A stretch of 64,000 bases of DNA from Impatiens glandulifera (Eukaryota; Streptophyta; Magnoliopsida; Ericales; Balsaminaceae). Location: positions 46,995,689 through 47,059,688 of the forward strand of contig NC_061868.1 of NCBI RefSeq assembly GCF_907164915.1. The letters run 5' to 3'. The position numbers and the translations under genes are program-made. The notes below the pieces were generated by a model. The model did not search any database. It was not told the origin of the DNA and saw only the letters and a program-made list of their open reading frames with translations. Positions 1-11,312 of the stretch are shown piece after piece. Position 1 is the stretch's first letter. Every line of letters starts with the position of its first letter.

Positions 1-257
1 AGAGAGAAAGGAAAATAACGAAATGAAATTTTTTTTTAGTATTTATATAAAGATTTTTAGTATTTATATAAAGAACTTATTCTCTTCACGAAACGTGAAG
101 GCCCATCGCATTACGCGATGGAGGTATTTTCGTCAAAAAATGCGATGGGGGTATTTTCGTCAAAAAAAATATAAAATGATCACTAGCGCAATAAAAATTA
201 TGCGGTGACCACATATGCAAATAAGGGAATCTTTAGGGTCATTTGCTCCAATTTCCC
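1..257. mobile_element. Right end of a foldback MITE-like element
   Basis: The right edge reads TTTGCTCCAATTTCCC near 242-257. Its reverse complement (GGGAAATTGGAGCAAATGA) matches the left terminal repeat of the intronic element at 40383-40739 (GGGAAATTGGACAAAATGA) with few changes. The interior also shares a GCATTACGCG-type motif and short repeats of TATTTTCGTC (126-155). The left end lies outside the window, so its length and target-site duplication cannot be judged. Confidence 0.45.
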
Positions 258-710
258 ATTCGTCTGCCATACTTTTTTTTCGTTCTCAGTCTGAAAATTA
301 TTTTATAGGCGGACGAACCAACATCTTTGATTGAAGTCAACCATCTCGGCTGACCGTTCAGATCAAGGGTTGAGATCCGTCTTTTCCGGTCTTCTTTTTC
401 GACTGAAGTTTATCTCTGATTCTATCTTCTCCGCTGAAGTGAAGAAAAGACGAGGAAGGCGACTATAGAGTATTCGTTGATGTTATCGAAAATGAAAAAG
501 ATCAGATTTATCATTTTGTGGAAGATGAGAGGAGGGTGGTCGTCGTTCTTCGTCATCGGATGGGACGTCGACAAGAAGAAAAGAGGGAAAGTGAAAGGGG
601 ACTAGGATTTCTAGGAGAAATGAGGAGTCTCTAGGCTGGCTGTTTTATTTTAATTCCAGACCGGACATATGGGCTTTTTATTTTGGCGTTGGGCCTGGAG
701 TGTCGAGTGA
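258..710. other. Intergenic, no gene recognised
   Basis: Moderately GC-richer than its surroundings, with purine-rich stretches around 430-620. No open frame of useful length and no recognisable family on either strand. Confidence 0.5.
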
Positions 711-2150
711 AGATCTGTTGTCCCAAGAGACTGTCTCACTTGCTGTCTCAAAGATCAAAACGATGTCATTTTGATAAATGAGACAAATAAAAAATTATAT
801 ATATGACATAAACCCTAACGGGAAGAATGTCAATTTTACACATCAACTTGTAAGAATGTGTCAAATTTATTTATTAAGTATCAAAATTCTATTTATATAT
901 ACTAACTTGTTAAAAAGTGTCAATTTTATTTAAAATAACGAAAATGTTAAACACCGTCAATTTTTTCGCCACATGTAATATCCATTTTTTTTTTTAAATT
1001 GACATTACTTTAATTATTTTTCAATTTAAATAAAACATTAAATCTTTCTTTATTCATTTTTTCTCTCTCTTTATCTCACAATTATTCATTTTCTTTGAAC
1101 TTTTCTCTTTCCATTTTCATCTCCATAGGAATGGATTGATTATTTTTCCTAAAATGAAACTAATTAATGAAATTGAGGTTTATTGACCTCTATCTCTCTA
1201 TACATCATATTATCGTATATTATTTTATCCACTTTTAATTGGAAAGAGAGATAAACACAATCTCTTTATATTATAAACCAAAAATAAATTATATTAAGTT
1301 GAGTCTTTATATCTAACCAAACCAAAAAATATATAAAATTAAGAATTGAACTACAATAGGTTCAACTAAAAGGAAATTACATGATTCAAAATTAATAGAT
1401 TATATTAAATTCACAGTAATTTTTTGTCACACATAATTTATTTTGAATCATGTAATGTCATTTTAGTTGAACTTGTTGTAGTTCAATTATTAATTTTACA
1501 GTTTTTTAGATAGTTATAAAGACTCAATTTAATATAGATTATTTTTGATTTATAATATAAAGAGATTATGTTTATATCTCCATTTGAATTAAATTAGGGA
1601 TAGATGTTGAATGATCTTATTACAAAGATATGGCCTCAATTTCATTTTAGGAAGGGACTTATTTATGCACTCCCTATGCATATTAGAGAGGAGATGAAGA
1701 AGGAAATTAAGAAAAAAAATGGATAATTGTGGGATAAGAGAGAAAGAATGGATAAGGACAATTTTTAATGTTTTGTTTAAATGAAAAAATAATCAAAGTA
1801 ATGACAATATAAAAATAAATAAAAAATATGTGGATATTACATGTGGCAAAAATTTTGACGGTGTTTAATATTTCCGTTATTTCAAATAAATTTGACACTT
1901 TTTTACAAGTTAATAGGTATAAATAGAATTTTGATACTTAATAAGTAAATTTGACACCTTCTTACAACTTGGTGTGTAAAATTGGCATTCTTTCCCAAAC
2001 CCTAACCCCTAAATTCTAAACCTTAAACCTTAAACTCTAAATTTTAAAAAATTATATATATAACATTTTATTTAATATTTAATTTTCTCTTTCCTCTCTC
2101 CACTCTCCTATGAGACATCAATTGGGATAGTCTATAGGGAAACCAGATCC
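711..2150. mobile_element. Giant foldback (inverted repeat) element, 1.44 kb
   Basis: The left half (711-about 1410) matches the reverse complement of the right half (about 1440-2150) almost end to end. Paired landmarks are AGATCTG at 711 with CAGATCC at 2144-2150; the CACCGTCAATTTTTTCGCCACATGT stretch near 954-978 with its complement near 1841-1865; the TTTCATTTTAGGAAG region (1640) with its complement near 1150; and GATTCAAAAT (1383) with ATTTTGAATC (1440). The centre is a loop of about 50 bp. No transposase ORF is present, so it is a non-autonomous foldback or long-TIR MITE. I could not find a convincing target-site duplication; the superfamily is unknown. Confidence 0.8.
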
Positions 2151-3380
2151 GAATTCTTGGAATGCCTAGTAGGCATGGTTTGATCCCAAAATTTATACAA
2201 TAAAATGGGTAGATTAGTAATATAGTTATCCACAATTATGTTATTTAATTTAATGGAAAAATTTTACTCTAATAATATAGAAAAAAATCATTGGGATCAA
2301 TATAAATATAAAGAATAAGTACGATTTAAATTTTTTTTCTTATGTATAACTATAAAGTAACAAAACTGCTGTGTAGATCATTTGTCAATCATTCGTTCTT
2401 GGTTTGGGACTTTCGCCCCTATCAATCTTATTCGTAGTTGGGAAGGGGAAGGAGTCTAAATCAATGGACATTAATGAACCATCATTGATGGCCGTTGCAC
2501 ATGACATGATCAATTCAACTCAAGGCCCGACGCTAATATAAGTTGCTTACTTGAACTTTAGCGAAGGAAAAAGGCTTCAACTACCGGATAGTTTAAATAC
2601 TTGAGTTTATGCTTAGGTCTAGCCATTAGGTCTAAGCTTATTTGGTTTGGGTCAAATAGTTTATACTTTGTTTTTTTTATTATATATTTTTCAAAAATAA
2701 CTTAGAATTAATATAATTTTATTTTTATTTATTTAAATTAGGTAGTCTAAATTTTAATTTGAAGAATTAGATTCATGCAACTATTATACACTTTTTAGCA
2801 AAATTATAGTCATCACTAAACCAACAAATTTTAATAATTTTTTTTTTCTGAATAAATTTGAAGTTGAACTCCATGAGTATTTATTTTTTCTATATAATCT
2901 TAATGGATTTATTTTCTTTATAAATATATTTGATGTTAATTTAATTATAAAATTTTAATTTTAAAAAAATCAAATCAATTGAATTTTAATATTGTTCAGT
3001 ATAAACAGTATAATACCGATAACGAAATTGTGGTATACCGTCAATATTCATTATTATCGGTATGTTGCTGTACCGATTCCGATATTTCGGTAAAGAACAA
3101 TAAGATAATGATAATGATATGACTTTTGTATACTGAAATTTTACTGTATATATAAATAGTTATTGTATATCCCTAATTATACAATCTTTATGTCAGATGC
3201 GCGGAAAATTTATTTTTATAACTAACATTAAATTGTCAAGTAATATTTTTAGGCTCCATTTTTTACCATCAAAGTGAGACATTATAGAAACAAAGTTTAT
3301 GATAAAAAGAGATGACACTGTTAATTTGAAGACCAATTGAACATTATCTCCTTAAAATATGCACAAATTTCAAAATTTGA

Positions 3381-3412
<32 letters not shown>

Positions 3413-3700
3413 TATATATTAAAGTTGAAGTGTCATAATATTAAAAAAATGATTAGAGGGAATCTAAATTAAAATATCACAAAAAAAATACGGAGAGAAA
3501 AGATGACTGAAACCAACGGTGCGGATGAAATCTGAGGCGACTTGTAAGTAGGAAAACCCTAATGTGAGAGGTTTCCATGACACGTTGGACCAAGCGGGGC
3601 CCATATTAATGAGAGAGAAAGTTAGATGGTATGTCTGTGACGCAACTGTTTAAAGTTTTTAAAAATAAATAAAAAAATAAAAATAAATAAAAGGATAGAA
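2151..3700. other. AT-rich intergenic sequence
   Basis: No gene recognised. It contains a TA-dinucleotide tract near 3379-3408. A short region at about 2385-2600 is less AT-rich than its surroundings and reads like decayed foreign or organellar sequence. About 3497-3830 is the likely promoter and CT-rich leader of the next gene. Confidence 0.5.
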
Positions 3701-3861
3701 ATTAAAGCTCCTCTTCATGCATTCTTTTCTTTGTTATTATTGTCAAGGTTTCTTTCTTCTTCTCTCTTCACTATCCTCTCCGCCCATCCCTGTACTACAT
3801 TCTCTCTCTATACTCTCTCTCTTGTAAATTGGCGGTTTCCAGTTCTATCCAGAGGAAGAAG

Positions 3862-6572
3862 ATGATGCCTGCTGCTGATGTTTGGGTGACATCGGCGATG
3901 AGTGATGATTCGGCGGTGGTGGAGCTACTTTTGCGGTTAAAACAATCGTCTGAGGCCTTCAAAATCCAGCTATCACTTCTTCCACCGACGAGATGGGGTA
4001 ACCGTAAGCTTCGATCAACTACGGCGAGGAAGGAGCAAACGGAATCGACTAGGCGCAGTCCGACGACGCCGCTTTCGTGGAGCGGCGGCGGAGCATTAGC
4101 TAGCGACTCGTACGACGAGTACGAATCTTCTGATGTTTATTCCGTGAGCAGATCTAAGGTATCTACGTCTTCTTATATATATATATATATACTCTGCTTT
4201 CACCTTGTCTTCTAAGTTCTACCTCATCTACTAATCGTCTGATCTATTTCTGCTCGAAGATTATCGATCTCAAACTCCTGAAATTCATCATGATTCATCC
4301 TGTCAATGTTCTTATGAATCGATTAGCGAAGATCTAGACGAACGTGTGTTTCGCCTATTATTTCAGTTAGCGATTTGTTCTGCTCCTTCTTTCAACGTGA
4401 TATATTCTCGTCTTCACTTCAGGCGGCAAATAACTGTTCGGATTGCCGATTCCTCTCTTCCTTTAGCTAATCGAGTTACTCTTCTGAAATCTAAACTCCA
4501 TCTCATTGATTGAAAATCTCGATTATCGTGGATCTCGAGTTCTACGTCGGCAAAAGCGGTTTCGGCAAAAGCGGTTTCAGGCTGATTGTTTGCCTTTATC
4601 GTTTTATTTTACGGTTATGTCCTTTGAGATGATGAGCCAATCCAAATCACGTGGATACTTTGTCCTTGACGGTTGCCGATCTGGCGATTTGTTTCCTTAT
4701 TAACCGCGCGTTATATAAATTTTGTTTGCTCGTGGATTCTCTCTAGAGCAATTATTTTTCTCATATATTATCAAATAAAATAATTTAAGCTTAGTTTATT
4801 TAAAGTTTAAATACTTTATTTTATAAATAATTAAATCATGGTTACAGGATAGGATCTTGTTATACTTTGATATTATATGGTTATTTGGGTTTATATGAAA
4901 ATAAGAAAAATAAGTATAGATATTTTGATATTTTAAAAATGTTTAAAATGTGTATTTGGGTATTTTATTACATATAGTTTGTTAGAAGATCAATCAAACA
5001 AGCCCTAATTATGTTGTCTACGTTCAGACTTCAGATTCAGAAAATTGTTGACTTATTGTACATATATATTCTATTTTGCCATTTAGTTATTATATGTTTT
5101 ATATTTATATACTTGTTTATTAATTTGTACTTGATAATATTATGAATTATAATTATAATTATAATTTAATTAAAATAATTCTTAACCAAAACTTGATATG
5201 GGAAAAGTTTTAGCTACTTTTGAAAATAAAATTTAATTTTGGATGAAGTTGTAGATGAAGCTTTTTAATTAATTTTTTTTTGTCAAATAATATTGGTTAT
5301 GGAGCTCATGACAGCAAGTGGGTTATTAATCAGCCCATTGACAAAGCACAATGTATTTTTTAACTTTATTTTCTTTCTATTTTGATTTGGTTAAAAAAAA
5401 ACTTTTTATCCAAAATTAATCTAATCTATTTAAATAATATTGTGGATTATAATATATAAATAATTAATTAAAACAATCCCTAAACCAAACAGCTCACACT
5501 TTACTAACACCTTTTTCTTTGTCCGGGAAGAATCTCCTGAATAGTTTATTTTATTTGACGGAAATGCCCTTGTAGAGCAAAATGGGGGCATTTAGTCCAT
5601 AAAAAGCTTAGGGGTTGTTTGATTTAATTTATTTGGACAAATTGTTTATAAATTATACTCAATATTAATTTCTAACATTCTTTTAAGTTAGTATATAGGT
5701 TAATATATTAAAGTTCACTAATATTGTAAAATTATATTATAATTACTTTATCTATCAATTACTCTGAAAAGGGAATTTCAATTGGTCTATTCTTGATTCA
5801 ATTGGCATCATATGTTCTTACTAACTTTGATGGGATATTTGTTGTTCTCAGGGCGCTTTACACAATGACATTGCTTCTATTTCCTCAAGCAGCAAGAGAT
5901 CAAGAAAAAATAAGGTAAATCACCTTCTTGTGATGTGAAGGGTAATTGCTAACATAGTTTGTACTCTTTTTGTAATTGATTGTTTTTTTATCTTTGATTT
6001 GTGAATTAAACTCGTGATATTAGACTTTTGGCGAGCTTCAGGAAGAGGAGAACTTGCAGTTGAAGGAAAGTATACATTTAAATAAGGTAATAAAAATTAG
6101 AGGCTTATTTAAATTACTTGAAAGAATTGAAGCTAAGGGACATATATTGTTTATAAAGGAATTAGAGAACTTGCGGATAAACCTTGAGGAACAGAAAGCC
6201 AGAAATGAGAGTTTGAAGAGAATTAAGGTTAACCAATTTCTAATAAATGGTTGATACAAATATTTGAATGTGGTTTGAATGATTATTGTAGTGAAAACAT
6301 TGCCAATTTTTTCAAGCTTTTCAGAAGACAAAATTGTAACTCATTTCGCAGTTGTATATCTAAGCTATTTTATTTCTTTGTAGAATGACATCTTGTTACA
6401 ATCAGCCGATAAGACGGAAACAAGAACAGTTGAGGCTTTTGCATTTGAACGTGGAATTGGTGGTAGCCGGACACCACCTTGTTTAGTGAGAAACGAAAAC
6501 AAGAACACGGATCGGAGGAACTTTATTCTACCTGATCTAAACATGGAGCCTGCTGAAGAGGATGAAGATTAA
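3862..6572 (+). CDS. Uncharacterised coiled-coil protein with C-terminal EAR-type motif
   Basis: Exons 3862-4158, 5852-5914, 6024-6086, 6159-6227 and 6384-6572 keep one frame and give about 226 aa. The N-terminus carries a short Leu-rich helix (VVELLLRLK, about residues 22-30), followed by a Ser/Arg-rich low-complexity region, a Lys/Arg stretch that could be a nuclear signal, a coiled coil spanning exons 3-4 (LQEEENLQLKES then ELENLRINLEEQ), and a C-terminus containing LPDLNMEP, an LxLxL/DLNxxP-like EAR repression motif, and an acidic tail. The first in-frame ATG (3862, immediately repeated at 3865) is taken as start; a CT-rich leader precedes it. Intron 1 is about 1.7 kb. The 72-nt segment 6087-6158 is in frame and could be retained, giving 250 aa. 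I infer a nuclear corepressor-recruiting role from the EAR motif only; I do not recognise the family by name. Confidence 0.72.
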
Positions 6573-8054
6573 TCAATCTGATGATTTGGTAGTGATTCAT
6601 GAACTGGAATGAATGTAGCCAATGTGAAAGTAAAGAAATTTATCATGGTTATATATGGCATAAAAAATGTGCATTTTTTTATATGATCAGTTTTTTTGTT
6701 GGGTAAAATGAAGCAGAGAGTTTCTCTAATGGTAGTAAGCATAAATTTGCTTACAAATTAATGATATGATATATAATAAACCTATAGAAATCATTTCCTT
6801 TTGGTTGCTTCAATATTTTCTAGTAAATTTAAGATTTTGCTAGTGGCTAAACCTAAAGCCTTTTCTTTTAAATTAAGTTAGCAAGAAATATAATATTTTT
6901 ATTTTAAGTTAAATTAAGATATTATAAATTATCAGAACCGGTGTAAACTGTCAAATTCGCGCCGGTTTTCATTTCTCTTGATCTGGCCGCGCTCTTTCTC
7001 TTTCTCTTCTGCGTTTTTCTTCGTCTTCTTCGTGAAGATCTTCTTCTAGCTAGCTGCGCGCGGCATTCTAATGTCTTCTTCTCTGTTGCCTCTTCTTCTG
7101 GCCGACTGGACGAGGAGGCGATTAGGTTTTGGCGAGGAGTCATTCGGCTAGGGTTTTGCTGACTGGAGTAGTTCTTCTCCCGCATTAGACCAGCGCCGGC
7201 TCGTTTTCCTTCCTTCCAGGTTTCGATATTCTTCTCTCGCATTCCTTCCTTCCAGTTTTTGTTTGTTTCATTGAAACTTGAATGTTGACATGATTGCTAA
7301 TAATTTTAATTTCTGGATTAGATTACCTTAGATTTATTTTCGTTTTTCAATGTAATTAGTTATCCTTATGAGAATGGACGATGTATTGTTCTAACTAATT
7401 TAGGATTGATTGAAATGCATTTGGTTGAGTAGAAGCTGGATTTCCTTTCCGAAATGGATGCCGATAGGTTCTGCCAAATCCTGTTTGCTCACCTGTTGTA
7501 GTTCTTAATGTGTGATTATTTGATATCAATCTTTATTTCTAATGCTTCTCCCTTTCTCATCTTTAGTTCTTACTTTGCTCTTAGCATGTTAACTTGTTAA
7601 GTGCTCTTCTCTCCTATCCTTGTCTCAAACTCTATTTTCTTTCATTTCAATCATTCACAGCATCAGATTGTAATACTCTATCAAGTTTGTAATCTTCTAA
7701 TTCAAGGTTTTCAGCCGAAATCAGAGTAGGAAGTGATTAGAGAAAGAGAGGATAAATGACTTCTAACACATTTTCTTCAATGGAAAATTAGGAATAACAT
7801 CAGATTGTAATACTCTATCAACTTTTTCTCTTTGTTATTGTCTTTTCATTGTTTGTATTTCTGTATGAAGTGTAAAAATATCGCATCTCGTGTTCATAAA
7901 CTAATAATAATAATAATGCAGTTAGCCTCTTGAGTTTCTGTTTCAGAGTGGTATGAGTTAATTAATGGAAAAGAAGGATTGGCATGTGTATGAGAAAAGA
8001 GGACTTGCAGAAGAGGAATTGTTCTCATTAATTTATATAGAGTTCATGATCAGC

Positions 8055-8097
<43 letters not shown>

Positions 8098-8293
8098 GTC
8101 ATGAAATAGAGAAATTAATCTAGTATTGGAATTTATTGCTATTTCTATATATGGAAATTACTTGATCAAACAAGGTACGTACTTTTATCTACTCTCATAA
8201 CTTGATGTTATTCGTAATATAGGAAAAAATCCTACTTCTCTTGTCTTCTTCAATATTCTTTCTTTGTCAGAAGGATAGTGAGCTGGGAAACCA
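6573..8293. other. Intergenic region with a GC-rich, leader-like island
   Basis: 6573-6700 is the likely 3' UTR of the upstream gene. About 6940-7260 is much more GC-rich than its surroundings, CT-rich, and followed by a GT-containing sequence (CCAG then GTTTCG near 7218-7225). It looks like a plus-strand 5' leader exon, but no downstream coding exon was found. A sequence of about 23 bp (CATCAGATTGTAATACTCTA) occurs twice, near 7660 and 7798. A TAA-trinucleotide microsatellite lies at 8060-8096. Confidence 0.4.
8060..8096. repeat. (TAA)n microsatellite
   Basis: About 12 uninterrupted copies of TAA. Confidence 0.9.
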
Positions 8294-10963
8294 TTAATTA
8301 AAAAGTGAGGGTGTAACCGGCAAAGAAGGTGGTGGTGGTGGTGATTGTTTTTCTGGAGTAGGTAGAGGATCAACGCAGACAATGGGTGGTGGTGGTGGTG
8401 GTGGTGGTGGTAGGTTTGCAGATGGTGGTGGAAGATTTTCAGATGGCGGTGGTAGGTTTCCAGATGGTGGTGGAAGATTTTCAGATGGCGGTGGTAGGTT
8501 TCCAGATGGTGGTGGAAGATTTTCAGATGGTGGTGGTTGGTTTTCAGATGGTGGTGGAAGATTTTCAGATGGTGGTGGTAGGTTTTCAGATGGCGATGGA
8601 GATGGTGGTAAAAGGTTTTCAGATGGTGGTGGAAGATTTTCAGATGGTGGTGGAAGGTTTTCAGATGGTGGTGGAAGATTTTCAGATGGTGGTGGAAGGT
8701 TTTCAGATGGTGGTGGAAGGTTTTCAGATGGTGGTGGAAGGTTTTCAGATGGTGGTGGAAGGTTTTCAGATGGTGGTGGAAGATTTTCAGATGGTGGTGG
8801 TAGGTTTTCAGATGGTGATGGAGATGGTGGTGGTGGAAGGTTTCCAGATGGTGGTGGAGATGATGGAAGATTTTCAGATGGTGGTGGTGATGATGGTGAA
8901 AGATTTGCTGATGGGGGTGGTTGTTGGTTTCCAGATGGTGGTGGAGATGATGGAAGATTTTCAGATGGTGGTGGTGATGATGGTGAAAGATTTGCTGATG
9001 GGGGTGGTGATGATGGTGGAAGATTTTCTGATGGTGGTGATGAGTGTGGGCTGTTAATGAGTGGCAAAGGGGATAACAATGGAGATGAGACTGGTGTTGC
9101 AGGTTGTGGAGAATTAGGAGTAGGTGATATTGATGGTGGCGGATAAGATTCATGTATTGGACTGATTGATGGTAATGGAGGTTGGATTACTGCTGTTGGA
9201 GGAGGAAAGGATGAAGGTGGAGGCGATTCATGATCAGGTGGTGAAACTGTTGTTGGCGGTTGCGATGGCGGAGTTATTGGTGAAGATGAAGAAGAATAAG
9301 GAGAGGAAGAAGGTTGCTCATTTGAAGGTGTTGGCGATTGCGATATTGGTGATTGTGGTGAATTTATTGGCGATGATGAAGAAGAAGGTGTGATGGGTGA
9401 TGATGATGATGATGATGATGGCGACTGAGAAGGAGATAGGGTTGTTGTTGAGGGTGAAGGTGAAGGTGGCAGTCTTTCAGGTGATATTATTGCTGTTGGT
9501 GAGGGGGATGGAGAAGAAGAAGAAGATTGCCCTGAGGGACTTAATTGCGATGGTAATGGAGGAACTGATGATGGCGATGGTGAGATCGGTGAAAAAGGAC
9601 TAGGCGTTACCACTGGCGGCGATGGCTGACTAGTCGGCGGTGTTACTGGCGTTACCACTGGCGGCGATGGCTGACTAGTCGGCGGCGTTACTGGCGTTAC
9701 CACTGGCGGCGATGATTGACTAGGCGGGATTACAGGCAACACCGGTGATGATGGTGATGGTGGTGTTAATGTGGGTGCACCATTACACTTACAAACAGTA
9801 GGCGGTAGTGAATAAAACCCATCACATTGTCTCCTTGATCTCTGAAAAGGCCTTCCAGAAAAACAATTCCTCCGATCATCAAAATCCGCCGAACTCAAAC
9901 AAATGGTTGATTCATCCTTAAAATAATTACCATCATAAGTAATATTCTCCAACCTGGGAAGATCACACAACTCATCACCAATCTCTCCAGAAAACATATT
10001 CCGACCCAAATTCAACACTTCCAAACTCCTCATCTCCTTCATACTCCCCGGCAAATTCCCAACCAACTGATTAAAACTCAAATCCAACACAGTCAGATTC
10101 TTCAACTCCCCCAATTCCTCCGGCAAGCACGACTGAAACCCATTCCTCGACAGTATAATCTGCTTCAATGTCGCCGACATATTCCCCAAGCTCTTAGGAA
10201 TACAACCCCTCAACTCATTATTCGCAAGCACAATAACAGAAGCCGTCGATTTCCCAAAATTCTCAGGCAATTTCGACGAGAATCTATTATTGTTCAAGAA
10301 AATAGCGTCCAGTTCTTTCTCAAACAGCTCCTCCGGCAGCTTCCCCTCGAATTCATTAAACCGAATATCCAAATACTTAAGCTCCGGCAAGCGCAAGACG
10401 TGAGTAGGAAACCTACCGGAGAATCGGTTATTGCTGAGATCCAATTCAAATAGGAGTTTCAGGTTTACAAAAGTGTAAGGAACCGTTCCGCAGAAGCGGT
10501 TGGAGTTGCCATGGAACAAAGCTAGATCAAATAGTAGGCCTAATTCCTCAGGGAGGTGTCCGGCAATGTTCTGTTGATTGACGTCGATTCCGGCGACAGT
10601 TAGTTCGCGTGGGCAGTCGGGTGCAGGTGCACAGAAGATGCCGTTGTAGTTGCATACATTGGATCCAACCCAATTTCTAGTTACGCCATATGGGTCGGAT
10701 AGGATGACACGCTTCCAAGCTTGCAAGGCAATGTAAGCAAGCTTGAGTTTTGAATTGTCGAATATTAGAGACGGGTCGATCGCGAGTTCATCTTCTTCTC
10801 CTGATCGGCCATGGTTATGGGACAAGAGTTGTCTATATAATTTGACTGATTCTACTTCTTTAGTTAGGAAAGATCTGGTAGAGGCTGTTGTTGTTGTTAC
10901 CATAATAATAATAATAAGAATACATGGTAATAAAAATGAGAAGGAATGGTTTCTAAATTTCAT
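8294..10963 (-). CDS. LRX: Leucine-rich repeat extensin (LRX/PEX-type) cell-wall protein
   Basis: Intronless, 889 aa. A signal peptide is visible at about residues 1-27 (basic start, then a Leu/Ile-rich core and an Ala/Ser end). The conserved LRX N-terminal cap follows, with the CNYNGIFCAPAP and ALQAWK motifs. About ten plant-type LRRs lie at roughly residues 140-345 (LPEELGLLFDLALFH, NRFCGTVP, LDLSNNRFSG). A Cys-rich hinge ends with VCKCNG near residue 394. The rest is a Ser/Pro extensin domain ending in about 25 heptads of PPPSENL. Known LRX proteins sit in the cell wall, bind RALF peptides through the LRR part and are anchored by the extensin part. Oddly, the repeats use SENL spacers, with very few Tyr residues for cross-linking and no classical SPPPPY units. 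Whether it is a vegetative LRX or a pollen PEX cannot be decided here. Confidence 0.95.
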   Translation of the reverse strand: MKFRNHSFSFLLPCILIIIIMVTTTTASTRSFLTKEVESVKLYRQLLSHNHGRSGEEDELAIDPSLIFDNSKLKLAYIALQAWKRVILSDPYGVTRNWVGSNVCNYNGIFCAPAPDCPRELTVAGIDVNQQNIAGHLPEELGLLFDLALFHGNSNRFCGTVPYTFVNLKLLFELDLSNNRFSGRFPTHVLRLPELKYLDIRFNEFEGKLPEELFEKELDAIFLNNNRFSSKLPENFGKSTASVIVLANNELRGCIPKSLGNMSATLKQIILSRNGFQSCLPEELGELKNLTVLDLSFNQLVGNLPGSMKEMRSLEVLNLGRNMFSGEIGDELCDLPRLENITYDGNYFKDESTICLSSADFDDRRNCFSGRPFQRSRRQCDGFYSLPPTVCKCNGAPTLTPPSPSSPVLPVIPPSQSSPPVVTPVTPPTSQPSPPVVTPVTPPTSQPSPPVVTPSPFSPISPSPSSVPPLPSQLSPSGQSSSSSPSPSPTAIISPERLPPSPSPSTTTLSPSQSPSSSSSSSPITPSSSSSPINSPQSPISQSPTPSNEQPSSSPYSSSSSPITPPSQPPTTVSPPDHESPPPSSFPPPTAVIQPPLPSISPIHESYPPPSISPTPNSPQPATPVSSPLLSPLPLINSPHSSPPSENLPPSSPPPSANLSPSSPPPSENLPSSPPPSGNQQPPPSANLSPSSPPPSENLPSSPPPSGNLPPPPSPSPSENLPPPSENLPPPSENLPPPSENLPPPSENLPPPSENLPPPSENLPPPSENLPPPSENLPPPSENLLPPSPSPSENLPPPSENLPPPSENQPPPSENLPPPSGNLPPPSENLPPPSGNLPPPSENLPPPSANLPPPPPPPPPIVCVDPLPTPEKQSPPPPPSLPVTPSLFN
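8408..9056. repeat. 21-bp coding minisatellite in the extensin domain
   Basis: Tandem copies of a 21-bp unit (plus strand GGTGGTGGAAGATTTTCAG plus AT, with variants). On the minus strand each unit encodes PPPSENL or PPPSGNL/PPPSANL. Larger duplications are visible: the segment near 8845-8915 recurs near 8930-9000. Because the unit is a multiple of three with no stop in several frames, long spurious ORFs run through it on both strands. Confidence 0.95.
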
Positions 10964-11275
10964 TGCTTTAAAAGAATAGAAAGAGATGGATGTTTGTAGA
11001 GTTTGTGTGTGTTGGGGGGTGACATTTATCCTGTTTAGGGAGGAATTTACGTTGGACTAAATTTATTATGTTCTTTAATTTTCACTTTGGTTTGTCAGTT
11101 ATTCTAAGACAGTAATTAATATGCGTTTCATGGAGTAATGTTCATGAGTTAGTTCTTAATTGATCAAGTGAGGACTTTATTCAATTTTTATTGTCAACTT
11201 ACGGGCTTGTTTGGTTTAGTTTAAAGACTAAAATATACTCAATTCACATGCTATGCTATTGAAAAGAAGTTAAAT

Positions 11276-11312
<37 letters not shown>

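Noticed and set aside
1990..2045. Telomere-like CCCTAAA words
   Set aside because: Degenerate and part of the foldback element's right arm; no regular array.
6922..7242. 106-aa minus-strand ORF rich in Arg/Lys/Glu
   Set aside because: Complement of a CT-rich tract; composition is that of a leader sequence, with no domain.
8185..9153. A 322-aa His-rich minus-strand ORF and two Gly- or Val-rich plus-strand ORFs (254 and 223 aa)
   Set aside because: They are alternative frames of the 21-bp repeat coding for the LRX extensin domain; the unit length is a multiple of three and lacks stops in several frames.
9166..9603. Plus-strand ORFs of 68-75 aa opposite the LRX gene
   Set aside because: Shadows of the Ser/Pro-rich coding strand, very low complexity.
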